A DNA stretch of 19,535 nt from BB31 sp964582525 (GCA_964582525.1 CAZOSP010000075.1:1-19535); one strand, 5' to 3'. Shown: positions 7,898 through 15,172, counted from the stretch's first letter. The notes: a model not told the origin generated them from the letters alone. Numbers and translations are program-made.

Positions 7898-7936
7898 AAA
7901 CTCTGCAAAAGAGCGATTTTTACCGTCATGGTCAAA

Positions 7937-8040
7937 GGCAGCCGGGCAGGGTAGGCGACAGCTTCATCGTTGCCCACCATCGGGGCGATAAAGTGGTGGG
8001 CAAAACAAAAAGACGTTTTGCTCACCACTACAGGGCTGCC
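7937..8040. repeat. Composite hairpin element with GTAG/CTAC ends after pabC
   Basis: The convergent gap 7898-8325 carries no intact gene. Here outer arms GGCAGCC (7937-7943) and GGCTGCC (8034-8040) enclose GTAG (7951-7954) and CTAC (8028-8031). Inside, GTGGTGGGCAAAAC (7993-8006) pairs with GTTTTGCTCACCAC (8015-8028): 14 bp with one G-T pair. The alternative TGCCCACCA (7971-7979) with TGGTGGGCA (7994-8002) is a perfect 9 bp and shares the same strand, so the two hairpins exclude each other. It looks like fused GTAG-headed palindromes, and in RNA it could also terminate or stabilise the pabC transcript end. Confidence 0.6.
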
Positions 8041-8046
8041 CATCTC

Positions 8047-8152
8047 TTAAGAGCCTTTCTCTTCGTCAGTCGTTTCAATAAACAAATCCGCCATGCGCCG
8101 TGCTTGTTCGGGGTTGGTTAATGCTAAATAGCGTTGAAACAAAAAGCGTTTG
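8047..8152 (-). pseudogene. C-terminal remnant of a small gene cut by the 105-bp repeat
   Basis: On the minus strand the frame entering from the repeat ends in about 34 residues with ordinary coding character (RFLFQRYLALTNPEQ, then ADLFIETTDEEKGS) and a TAA at 8047-8049. Upstream the same frame passes through the repeat copy, which is not real coding sequence. I do not recognise the family. It probably is the tail of a gene that once followed the kinase-like gene; a possible matching N-terminal piece lies at 8263-8310 on the other side of the repeat. Confidence 0.4.
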
Positions 8153-8255
8153 TATTTTGTAGGGTTTGCGCCGCGTTTTTTTGCGGCGCGAACGCGGGCG
8201 AAACTCGGCATTGCTTGCGTGTGCGCCGAAAAGATGGCGCACACCCTACTTGGCT
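8151..8255. repeat. 105-bp interspersed repeat, copy 2 (REPIN-like)
   Basis: This copy is identical to 47-151 over all 105 bases and in the same orientation. The flanks differ at once (T8256 against A152 on the right). The core with GTAG and CTAC ends is 8159-8249. Full identity over more than 8 kb separation suggests recent spread or ongoing homogenisation. It sits between the two pieces of an apparently broken small gene in a convergent gap, a typical place for REP-type elements. Confidence 0.85.
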
Positions 8256-8262
8256 TCGACAA

Positions 8263-8310
8263 TTAATTGAAACGTGCATTGTACAATATCGCTTTACCAT
8301 GAGGAAGCAT
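8263..8310 (-). pseudogene. Possible N-terminal piece of the small gene interrupted by the repeat
   Basis: Fifteen nucleotides after the kinase-like gene's stop, an ATG at 8308-8310 follows AAAGG at eight bases. The frame gives 15 residues (MLPHGKAILYNARFN) and then TAA, just before the repeat edge. With the tail at 8047-8152 in the same frame beyond the repeat, I infer one small gene broken in two. The evidence is thin; it could also be a chance short frame. Confidence 0.25.
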
Positions 8311-8325
8311 TATAAAAACCTTTGT

Positions 8326-9372
8326 TCATAGAAATGATTGTAAAGAGGATAATGAAAAGGGTTTGGCAAGGTAAGCAGCACCCGCTTGTTTAGCCCGTGT
8401 TTCATAATGACTATCTGTTTCTACTGAACACAGCACGATTGGAATAGCTTGCGTTTCTTGGTTGGAGAGGATTTGTCGGGCGATGGCAAAACCATCCAGA
8501 TCAGGCAGTTCTATATCGGCAATAATTAAAGCAGGCAGTGTATGTAAGGCTTGTTGTACAACTTCCGCGCCATTAAACAATAGCTTGACACGGTAGCCCT
8601 GTCGCAAAAAGAAGTCGGCTAAGGCGTGTGCTTGTAGAGAATCGCTGCTGGCAATGACAATCAGTTGTTCTCGATGGGTATAGGTAAGTGTTAGAGGTTT
8701 TGCTGCATGTTCCTCTGCTGTTTTTTTTGCAAGCAGAAAGGGTAACATGAGTTTGAAACAGGCGGTCGCTGTATTGTTTTTATAGACTAATTGCCCGCCC
8801 ATTAGCCGCGCTAATTGTTGCGCAAAAGTTAAATTCAAGCCGGCTGTTTGTTGTTCTTCTACATTTAAACAAGGATTCTGATGGTGTAGGCTAAAAATGA
8901 TTTGTTGCTGTTGCAGATGAATATTGAAATTTAATTCAGTATTGGCTGCGGCACTTAACATAGTTTGTTCTAGCATAAATAACATGATTTGTTTAAGGCG
9001 TTTAGAATCAGCAATGAAGTGTTCGATATGTGCTGTAGCGTTTTTTTGCAAACGCTGTTGTTTTTTTAACAGGCTTTCTTGGCTTAAATACTCAATTTCT
9101 TTTAAGAAATCTTTTAACTCAATAATTTCTGGCGTGATTGCCAGTTTGCCTTGAGTTGCTTTTGCTAATTCTATGACATCGCCTAATAAACGCAGAAAAT
9201 GATTGCCATAGCTTTGCAGTTCTTGTAAAGCCTGTTGCTGACGTTGATTGACTTCTCCATATACACCGGCTTCTAATACTTCGCATAAGGTCATCATGCT
9301 GCTGACGGGTGAGCGAATTTCATGGCTGACATAGCTTAAAAAGCGTCCCAGTTGTTTATCTGCTAAAGTCAT
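8326..9372 (-). CDS. Sensor-less hybrid histidine-kinase-like protein with degenerate ATPase domain and a receiver
   Basis: The 348-residue protein opens directly with a HisKA dimerisation domain (SHEIRSP, phospho-acceptor H17) and has no sensor or membrane segment. The ATPase domain (about 80-212) looks decayed: where an N-box Asn should lie, the helix is DSKRLKQIMLFMLEQ (122-136), no D-x-G-x-G is seen, and only a GLNLTFAQQLARLMGG helix remains. A receiver domain follows (236-348) with likely phospho-Asp D286 in ADIELPDLDG and K337 in AKPF. It may act as a phosphotransfer scaffold, or bind another kinase, rather than autophosphorylate; this is inference. AAGGA lies eight bases before the ATG. 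The cytochrome gene ends 26 nt upstream on the same strand, so they are probably co-transcribed. Confidence 0.82.
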   Translation of the reverse strand: MTLADKQLGRFLSYVSHEIRSPVSSMMTLCEVLEAGVYGEVNQRQQQALQELQSYGNHFLRLLGDVIELAKATQGKLAITPEIIELKDFLKEIEYLSQESLLKKQQRLQKNATAHIEHFIADSKRLKQIMLFMLEQTMLSAAANTELNFNIHLQQQQIIFSLHHQNPCLNVEEQQTAGLNLTFAQQLARLMGGQLVYKNNTATACFKLMLPFLLAKKTAEEHAAKPLTLTYTHREQLIVIASSDSLQAHALADFFLRQGYRVKLLFNGAEVVQQALHTLPALIIADIELPDLDGFAIARQILSNQETQAIPIVLCSVETDSHYETRAKQAGAAYLAKPFSLSSLQSFL

Positions 9373-9398
9373 TCAATTTTTCCTTACATTTGTTTGCG

Positions 9399-9995
9399 TC
9401 AATCATTCGATAGCTGCTGTCCCTGATAGGCATAAAAATGTAATAAATCTTCCATTGCGTCAACTTCTTGTTCTTCTAACAAAGCCTCTAAACGCTTGGC
9501 TTTTTTTTCTGCTATTTGACGCTCACCGCTATAAAAAGCATTCAAACTAAAACGCAAATAGCCTTGCTGTTGTCCGGCTAAAATACCGCTGCCGAGATGA
9601 TCGTGTGCGCCATTGTCACGGTGGCATTTTTCACAATAATCCAAATGCAAATATAGCCCGCGCTCTACCCGCTCTGGCTCGCTGTTTTGTCGGCTTGGCA
9701 CAAAGCGTTGTCGGGCAAAATAAGCGGACAAAGCGGCGATGCGTCTTGCTGAACCCGCCAAACGCCGATGCGTGTCGGCAGTATTTTCGCGTTTGCCCTG
9801 CTGGTATGCCAACAGAGCTTGGCTTAAGGTTTTCTCACTTAAGCCGGCGATAGTTGGCACGCTAGACTGTCGGCTCACGCCCTGTTCGCCATGACACTCG
9901 AAGCACTGCGGCAATAGTTGATCAATGTTCACTGCCTGCGCCTGTAAGGGCAGACATCCCACAACTGCGCTGAAAAATAGTCGCAGAATACGCAT
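9399..9995 (-). CDS. Periplasmic diheme cytochrome c (cytochrome c4 / FccA type fold)
   Basis: The 198-residue protein has a signal peptide (cleavage after A21) and two CXXCH haem sites, CFECH (31-35) and CEKCH (121-125), about 90 residues apart. That is the layout of diheme c4 cytochromes and the cytochrome subunit of flavocytochrome c sulfide dehydrogenase. It probably carries electrons in the periplasm. The helices usually providing the sixth ligand (QQGKRENTADTHRRL and SGERQIAEKKAKRL) have no Met; the only Met in the mature chain is near residue 182. The ligands are thus probably unusual. GAGGAGG five bases before the ATG is a strong ribosome site. It lies between the VWA lipoprotein gene (184 nt upstream) and the kinase-like gene. 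No flavoprotein partner is in the window. Confidence 0.85.
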   Translation of the reverse strand: MRILRLFFSAVVGCLPLQAQAVNIDQLLPQCFECHGEQGVSRQSSVPTIAGLSEKTLSQALLAYQQGKRENTADTHRRLAGSARRIAALSAYFARQRFVPSRQNSEPERVERGLYLHLDYCEKCHRDNGAHDHLGSGILAGQQQGYLRFSLNAFYSGERQIAEKKAKRLEALLEEQEVDAMEDLLHFYAYQGQQLSND

Positions 9996-10179
9996 TTAAG
10001 CCTCCTCGTGACGTTCAACATCGGCGCACTAAAGCACCGATTGAAAGAATGTTGCTGAAAGCAGGTGGTTTTTACTACGGGTCGAGTGACCTATGGGCGG
10101 GCAAAGCCGCCTTTCTGAGTAATTAAAGGGATTTGTGCGAAAAAACGCAAAAACTGAATGCTTTTGCTGTGCATTGGCA

Positions 10180-11856
10180 CTAGAAAAAGGTTGAAATTTC
10201 TCGAAATACCGTGCGGATGTTTTGTGGGGTGCCTTGGTAGGCTTTGCTTTGCGTGGTGTTGGCAATGTGTTTAAGCACATCCATGCGCGCACCGCCGCCA
10301 TAAGCGATGGGAAAAATGCGAATGGCTTGCTGTTCAACGTCCAATTCAATGCGTTCTTGCAGTTCATCTAATGACAGGCTGCTGTTGGTATCCGCGCCGT
10401 CGCTGAGGAGGACAATGGCGGCAATATTTTCTGTGGATTGTTGTGACAAAAATTCATGGGCTTGCGCCAACGCGTCATACAATGCTGTGCCACCCGAAGC
10501 AAAAAGGCTTTCGATATGTTTTTTGGCAGCTTCGCGCTGATTTTTTACGCCAACGTCTTTTAATACCCATTGCGGTTTGCTGTTAAATGATAACAGCGAA
10601 AATCGGTCAATTTCGCCGAGCATATCTAACAACTGCACTGCGCCTTGGCGTGCGTTATCCATTTTTTCGCCACTCATGCTGCCAGAGGTGTCTAGCACCA
10701 ACACCACATTGGCGTGGCGTTTTTGCTCATACCAAAGCTGCTTGATGTCGTTCATTACAGTGACACTAGGTACTTCTAGGGTAGTTTTGGGTTCGTCGGG
10801 ATCGACACCATGCGCGGCATCAATGGGGGCAGCAAGCGAAATATTCACATCAGCGGGGCGAAAACCGTGCGCTAAAGCGCGTTCTTGTTGCGGCTTATCG
10901 AGCAGAAATTGCAAATATATTTGCGCTGCTTCTCGATGTTCTGCGGTCACCCAAGAGGCGTTCACTAGGCTGGCGGGATGATCGCACCAAAATGTGCCTT
11001 CTTTGGGATAAACCGCGACAATAGGGAAGGGTAAGTTGTCGCGCTGGTAAGATTCAATCACCATGTTTTCATATAGGACTGCCGCACTTAAATAGCCGGG
11101 ACCGTTGTCCATCAGCTTATGCCCAAAAAAGCCGGTAGAACGCCCGTAATGCACTACGGCTTGCTCAATATTATGTAAATATTCAGCGGTTTTAGGATTG
11201 CGCACGTCTTCTGTGGTCAAGCCCGCTACCTTGTCTGCGCCGGCATAAACTTCGGCAAACAAAGCAATTAAACCACTGTTGCTGTAATCGGGATGGGTGT
11301 GCCCAAACTTAAACTTGCCCCACTGCGGGTAGCCGTGACTTGCCCAACCGTCTGGGTCTTTTGCCAGCTTAATAATGTCTTGCCAGCCAATGGGCTGTTT
11401 GCCCCATCCTAAAGCCTCTGCCATTGGTTTCCACATGGCGATGACTACCGGCGACAAGACGAGCGGCTGGGTTGTGTCAAAAATAGTCTGTCCGTACTTG
11501 ATCTGTGCCTCAGCGTTGCCTAATTTCACGAAGGCATCTGAAGCGGGGCTGGCAAGATGGGCTTTAAGCGAGCCATCGAGCAAGCCGCTCGTGAGTTCGC
11601 CCGATCCCATCGGCTGTTCTTGTACACGAATTTTTTTGCCATTCGCCAAGCGTTTTTCAGCGCGGTTAAAACGCTGGGTGACATCGTTCACCCAAGTTTG
11701 TTTTTCTGAACCATAGGCAAATAAAATAGTCAGGGTGTTATTATCGGGGGCTGCCTGCCGTGCTGATTCGGCTTCTTCGTTGTTGCCGCAGGCACTTAAA
11801 AGCAACAGGCTCAAGCTGAATAAAAAAAGGGCAAAAATACGAGATAATGAAAGCAT
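10180..11856 (-). CDS. Lipoprotein fusing a solute-binding domain to a von Willebrand A domain
   Basis: The start chosen is the ATG at 11856, nine bases after GGAG; an in-frame ATG at 11871 has no ribosome site and would add five residues. The 558-residue product has a lipoprotein signal (SLLLLSAC, C23, Gly at +2, predicting the outer membrane). Residues 40-335 resemble an extracellular solute-binding protein (LTILFAYGS, then P-L-V-L-S-P-V-V-I-A-M-W, GFRPADV). Residues 383-558 form a VWA domain with an intact metal site: DTSGS (389-393), GGTALYD (T457) and LSDGAD (D486). Such fusions exist as a poorly described family. VWA domains bind proteins through a metal ion, so an adhesion or assembly role is possible. 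The ligand is unknown, and no permease or ATPase lies next to it. Confidence 0.85.
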   Translation of the reverse strand: MLSLSRIFALFLFSLSLLLLSACGNNEEAESARQAAPDNNTLTILFAYGSEKQTWVNDVTQRFNRAEKRLANGKKIRVQEQPMGSGELTSGLLDGSLKAHLASPASDAFVKLGNAEAQIKYGQTIFDTTQPLVLSPVVIAMWKPMAEALGWGKQPIGWQDIIKLAKDPDGWASHGYPQWGKFKFGHTHPDYSNSGLIALFAEVYAGADKVAGLTTEDVRNPKTAEYLHNIEQAVVHYGRSTGFFGHKLMDNGPGYLSAAVLYENMVIESYQRDNLPFPIVAVYPKEGTFWCDHPASLVNASWVTAEHREAAQIYLQFLLDKPQQERALAHGFRPADVNISLAAPIDAAHGVDPDEPKTTLEVPSVTVMNDIKQLWYEQKRHANVVLVLDTSGSMSGEKMDNARQGAVQLLDMLGEIDRFSLLSFNSKPQWVLKDVGVKNQREAAKKHIESLFASGGTALYDALAQAHEFLSQQSTENIAAIVLLSDGADTNSSLSLDELQERIELDVEQQAIRIFPIAYGGGARMDVLKHIANTTQSKAYQGTPQNIRTVFREISTFF

Positions 11857-12027
11857 GGGGCTTTTCTCCATGTAGAATGGGTGAACTTAAGAACTTTACT
11901 TGCGGGCAAGGTTTACAGGTTTGTTATGCACGTTTTGAGGTATGGAATGACTACAAAATATACTCATAGCCGAAAGGCAACTGTATTTTTTACTTTATCA
12001 GGTTTCATCGTTTCCGCTAGTACGCGG

Positions 12028-12033
12028 TATAAT
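12028..12033 (+). promoter_or_regulatory. Probable -10 box for the GNAT-nitrilase gene
   Basis: A perfect TATAAT lies 72 nt before the GTG start, with only a weak -35 (TTCATC at 18 bp). Transcription from about 12040 would give a leader of some 65 nt that contains the palindrome at 12054-12073. Confidence 0.4.
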
Positions 12034-12053
12034 AACGCTAAAAACAAACATAA

Positions 12054-12080
12054 AAAATGCCTTAAGGCATTTTATATTTT
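12054..12080 (+). terminator. Terminator-like hairpin in the leader of the GNAT-nitrilase gene
   Basis: AAAATGCC and GGCATTTT form a perfect 20-bp palindrome with TTAA at its centre, followed by a T-rich run. It lies between the likely -10 box and the ribosome site (AAGGA at 12092-12096). It may be an attenuator or an RNA-stabilising hairpin. No plus-strand gene ends just upstream, so a plain end-of-gene terminator is less likely. Confidence 0.45.
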
Positions 12081-12104
12081 TATCATCAACAACAAGGACT
12101 AACG

Positions 12105-13688
12105 GTGCCGGACACTTTGCTACCCATGCCATCTGAAGCTTCTGAACATGACGAAAATCTTGAGCATCGCCTCAAATTACGCAGCCTAAAACTCCGCGAC
12201 TATGATGACATCAAGCGGGTCATGGATAGAGTCTATCCCAATCTCGGCGGTGCTTGGTCGCAAACCAAGTTTCGCGCCATGCTCAAAGCATTTCCCGAAG
12301 GGCAAATCTGCATTGAAGACAATGGCAGCGTGATTGCGGCAGCCTTTGCGGTGATCGTTGATTACAGTCAATTTGGCGATGAGCATACCTATGATGAAAT
12401 CACCGGCAATGCTTATTTAACCACGCACGATCCCAATGGCGATGTGCTGTATGGTGTGGATGTATTTGTCGATCCGGGCTACCGCGATATGCGTTTAGGA
12501 CGACGCTTATATGAAGCGCGCAAAGAACTCTGCCGTAATCTAAATTTACGTGCGATTGTGGCGGGTGGACGCATTCCGCATTACACCAAGCACGGCAAAG
12601 ATTTATCACCGCAGGAATATATTGAAGCCGTCAAGCGTAAAGAACTTTATGACCCGATTTTAACCTTTCAACTGTCCAATGACTTTGAAGTCAAGCGCGT
12701 GCTGCACGGCTATTTGCCCGAAGACAAAGAATCACAAGGCTATGCGACTCTATTAGAATGGTTCAATATTTATTATGATCCCAAACGTCGCAAGCTGTTC
12801 GGCGGCAAAAAAGACAGTGCGCGGATTGGCTGCGTGCAGTGGCAAATGCGCGAAATGCACAGCGTTGCCGAACTGTTGCAACAAGTCGAATATTTCATTG
12901 ACGCATTGTCTGATTATCGCTGTGACGTGGCTTTATTTCCAGAATTTTTCAACGCGCCATTAATGGGTTTGCAAAAACACCGCAACTCAGTGGACGCTAT
13001 TCGTTTCTTAGCCGGTTTTACAGAACAAATTTGTGAAGAAATTTCCAAGCTGGCGGTGAGTTACAATATCAACGTAGCCGCTGGTTCAATGCCGGTTATT
13101 GAAGATGAAGAACTGTATAACGTCGCTTACTTGTGCAAGCGCGATGGCGGCATTGAGGCACAGTACAAGCTGCACCCCACGCCTTCAGAAAAGAAAGATT
13201 GGATTATGCAGGGCGGTGATAGTTTGCGCCTGTTTGATACTGACTTTGGGCGATTAGGCATTTTGATCTGCTACGACGTAGAATTTCCCGAACTCGCTCG
13301 ACTGTTAGCTGACAAAGAAATGCAAATACTCCTTGTGCCTTTTTGGACAGATACCAAAAACGGCTATTTGCGCGTGCGGCGTTGTGCGCAAGCACGCGCT
13401 ATTGAAAACGAATGCTATGTAGCCATCGCTGGTAGCATTGGCAATCTGCCCAAAGTGGATAGCGTGGATATTCAATACGGGCAAAGTGCGGTATTTTCGC
13501 CCTCAGATTTTGCCTTCCCGCATGACGCGATCATGGCAGAAACTACTCCCAATACAGAAATGACGCTGATTGTTGATGTCGATTTGAAAAAACTTCAGGT
13601 GCTACAAAACGAAGGTTCAGTACGCAATTATCTGGATCGGCGACGCGATTTATATCGGATTCAATGGTTGGGAGACAACGAAACATAG
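12105..13688 (+). CDS. Fusion of a GNAT acetyltransferase and a carbon-nitrogen hydrolase (nitrilase superfamily)
   Basis: The GTG start is supported by AAGGA six bases upstream; an in-frame ATG seven codons later is the alternative. The 527 residues contain a GNAT domain (about 22-205) with VDVFVDPGYRDMRLGRRLY as the acetyl-CoA binding region, then a nitrilase domain (about 236-520). The nitrilase catalytic triad is intact: E280 in LFPEFF, K355 in YKLHPT and C389 in ICYDVEFPE. This two-domain architecture is known across bacteria, but its reaction is not established to my knowledge. An amidase acting on an acyl or amino-acid amide, coupled to acetyl transfer, is a reasonable guess. It appears to be transcribed alone, after a leader with a strong hairpin. 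Confidence 0.92.
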   Translation: MPDTLLPMPSEASEHDENLEHRLKLRSLKLRDYDDIKRVMDRVYPNLGGAWSQTKFRAMLKAFPEGQICIEDNGSVIAAAFAVIVDYSQFGDEHTYDEITGNAYLTTHDPNGDVLYGVDVFVDPGYRDMRLGRRLYEARKELCRNLNLRAIVAGGRIPHYTKHGKDLSPQEYIEAVKRKELYDPILTFQLSNDFEVKRVLHGYLPEDKESQGYATLLEWFNIYYDPKRRKLFGGKKDSARIGCVQWQMREMHSVAELLQQVEYFIDALSDYRCDVALFPEFFNAPLMGLQKHRNSVDAIRFLAGFTEQICEEISKLAVSYNINVAAGSMPVIEDEELYNVAYLCKRDGGIEAQYKLHPTPSEKKDWIMQGGDSLRLFDTDFGRLGILICYDVEFPELARLLADKEMQILLVPFWTDTKNGYLRVRRCAQARAIENECYVAIAGSIGNLPKVDSVDIQYGQSAVFSPSDFAFPHDAIMAETTPNTEMTLIVDVDLKKLQVLQNEGSVRNYLDRRRDLYRIQWLGDNET

Positions 13689-13828
13689 CAGTGCGCAGCA
13701 GTGTCAATGCAAGTTTCGGCACTCAAAACGCACTGAAAACGCCGAAAAACTCATTTGATGCTGGGCTTGGCAACGAAAAAAACCAGAAAATGTTTATCCA
13801 GTCGAGCGTCACTCTAGCATTTTATGCT

Positions 13829-13834
13829 TATAAT
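13829..13834 (+). promoter_or_regulatory. Probable -10 box for the multiheme cytochrome gene
   Basis: TATAAT lies 109 nt before the ATG in the 254-nt gap. A weak -35 (GCGTCA at 13806-13811) fits a 17-bp spacer. The predicted leader of about 100 nt includes AACCTGTCAG (13877-13886), the same 10-mer that forms one arm of the palindrome inside pepN, and a small GAGC/GCTC hairpin near 13901-13911. Confidence 0.35.
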
Positions 13835-13942
13835 TGAGATGCTAACGATCAAGCCGTATTGCAGCTTCCACCCTTAAACCTGTCAGACTTTTGGGTGCGA
13901 GGAGCAATGCTCACATGACCACCACAGAAAGGAGACTATAAC

Positions 13943-15172
13943 ATGATGAAAATGATGAAAATGAATAGGTACACACTGCCGTTACTCGGCTTCAGTGCGT
14001 TAATGAGTAATCTCATGGCTGAAGAAGAGCCAGCGGGGACCAACTTACACAAGCTCACCTCTTATTCCTGCGGCGCGGTGGGCTGTCATGCGGATATTTT
14101 CCAGCAATGGAATAAATCCATGCACGCCAACAGCGTTCCCATGAAAGACCCCATTCATGCGCATTTTTATCGCCAATTGGTCGGTGATCCGCTACGCGAA
14201 GGACTAAAAATGGGCGACCAATATCCGATTTGCTTGCAATGTCATGCGCCATTTGCGGCACTTGACGGGCGCACCAATCTAAACGCCAAGCCGACCTACC
14301 ATGATGGTATTAACTGTATGGTTTGTCACACTTTCAAGCAGTACAAGGGGCGTACTGATAAGGGTGCGGGTCTGCCCGGCGGCATCCATGACTACCAATT
14401 ATCGCCGCACAGACTACAGGGCGCGTCAGGACGATATTTCAGCCATCGCCCCGATCAGCGTCAAGGCGCGGCAGCCAAAAGCTATCATCCATTCCCGATT
14501 GAACCCAATCCAACCCTATTAAAAACCAGCACTGCTTGTCTGGGCTGCCATGATATGCGTGACGGTGCGGAAGAACCCGCTTTTGCAGAAGACCAAATTG
14601 CTTGCCAAGCCTGTCACATGCCTAAAGTCAATGGCGTTGCTGACCACAGTATGCAGGGCGGACACAGTGCGGGCATGGTTAAACAGGCTTTGCTGATGAG
14701 TATTGAAGCTGACAGCGATGGGCAAGCCTTAAACGCACGCATTATTTTGAAAAATACGCTGCCGCACGGTTTTCCCGCTACGATGCCACTGCGCAACGTG
14801 ACCATTAAAGTCACTGCGTACAGTGCTGAGGGGCGGCTAGTATGGGAAAATTACCGCAACAATGCGGCGCAAGAAGACCCCAAAGCGGTGCTAATGTATA
14901 AACCGAATGGCTACATCGGGCATCCGCCCCTGCCGGTAACAGCCATGCAAGGCTTGGCAGATACGCACTTAAAAGCCAAAGAAAAACGCATATTGGACTA
15001 TCGCTTGCCGATGCAAAACATTCAATTAATTCGCGCCGAAGCGCTCTACCAATTAGTCCTGCCCGAGCAAACCATCAACACGCGACCGCAATACGCACGT
15101 CCGCTACCGCCACACCTAACCATGAATACACAAGATGCGCGTAGTGCGGGTATTGCGGAACTGCGTTTTTAA
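13943..15172 (+). CDS. Periplasmic multiheme cytochrome c, c554-like
   Basis: The 409-residue protein has a signal peptide (cleavage near LMA, residue 26) and five haem-type sites: CGAVGCH (43-49, a CX4CH), CLQCH (97-101), CMVCH (125-129), CLGCH (199-203) and CQACH (221-225). The stretch CHADIFQQWNKSMHAN after the first site is the signature of cytochrome c554-like proteins (CH-x-x-I-x-x-x-W-x-x-S-x-H-A). About 170 residues of likely beta structure follow and lack Cys. It probably moves electrons in the periplasm, perhaps to an inorganic nitrogen or sulfur compound. No partner oxidoreductase is adjacent, so the substrate is open. AAAGGAG lies nine bases before the ATG. The first codons repeat (Met-Met-Lys twice). 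Confidence 0.88.
   Translation: MMKMMKMNRYTLPLLGFSALMSNLMAEEEPAGTNLHKLTSYSCGAVGCHADIFQQWNKSMHANSVPMKDPIHAHFYRQLVGDPLREGLKMGDQYPICLQCHAPFAALDGRTNLNAKPTYHDGINCMVCHTFKQYKGRTDKGAGLPGGIHDYQLSPHRLQGASGRYFSHRPDQRQGAAAKSYHPFPIEPNPTLLKTSTACLGCHDMRDGAEEPAFAEDQIACQACHMPKVNGVADHSMQGGHSAGMVKQALLMSIEADSDGQALNARIILKNTLPHGFPATMPLRNVTIKVTAYSAEGRLVWENYRNNAAQEDPKAVLMYKPNGYIGHPPLPVTAMQGLADTHLKAKEKRILDYRLPMQNIQLIRAEALYQLVLPEQTINTRPQYARPLPPHLTMNTQDARSAGIAELRF

Noticed and set aside
8047..8262. 71-residue minus-strand frame across repeat copy 2, read as one protein
   Set aside because: Its first 37 or so residues are simply a translation of the repeat, which also lies beside an unrelated gene at 47-151. Only the tail is kept, as a pseudogene fragment.
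10020..10110. Small hairpins (ATCGG/CCGAT and GGCGG/CCGCC) between the VWA lipoprotein and cytochrome genes
   Set aside because: Neither is followed by a T-run on the minus strand, so I do not call a terminator, and the stems are short.
11881..12102. Plus-strand frame of 73 codons before the GNAT-nitrilase gene
   Set aside because: It spans the likely promoter and leader hairpin, has no convincing ribosome site, and lacks coding character.
13897..13915. GAGGAGCAATGCTCA resembling the conserved core of an SAH riboswitch before the multiheme cytochrome gene
   Set aside because: The P1 arms, the CAGGCTC stretch and the GGCGCTCA tail are all missing, so the match is only a few bases.
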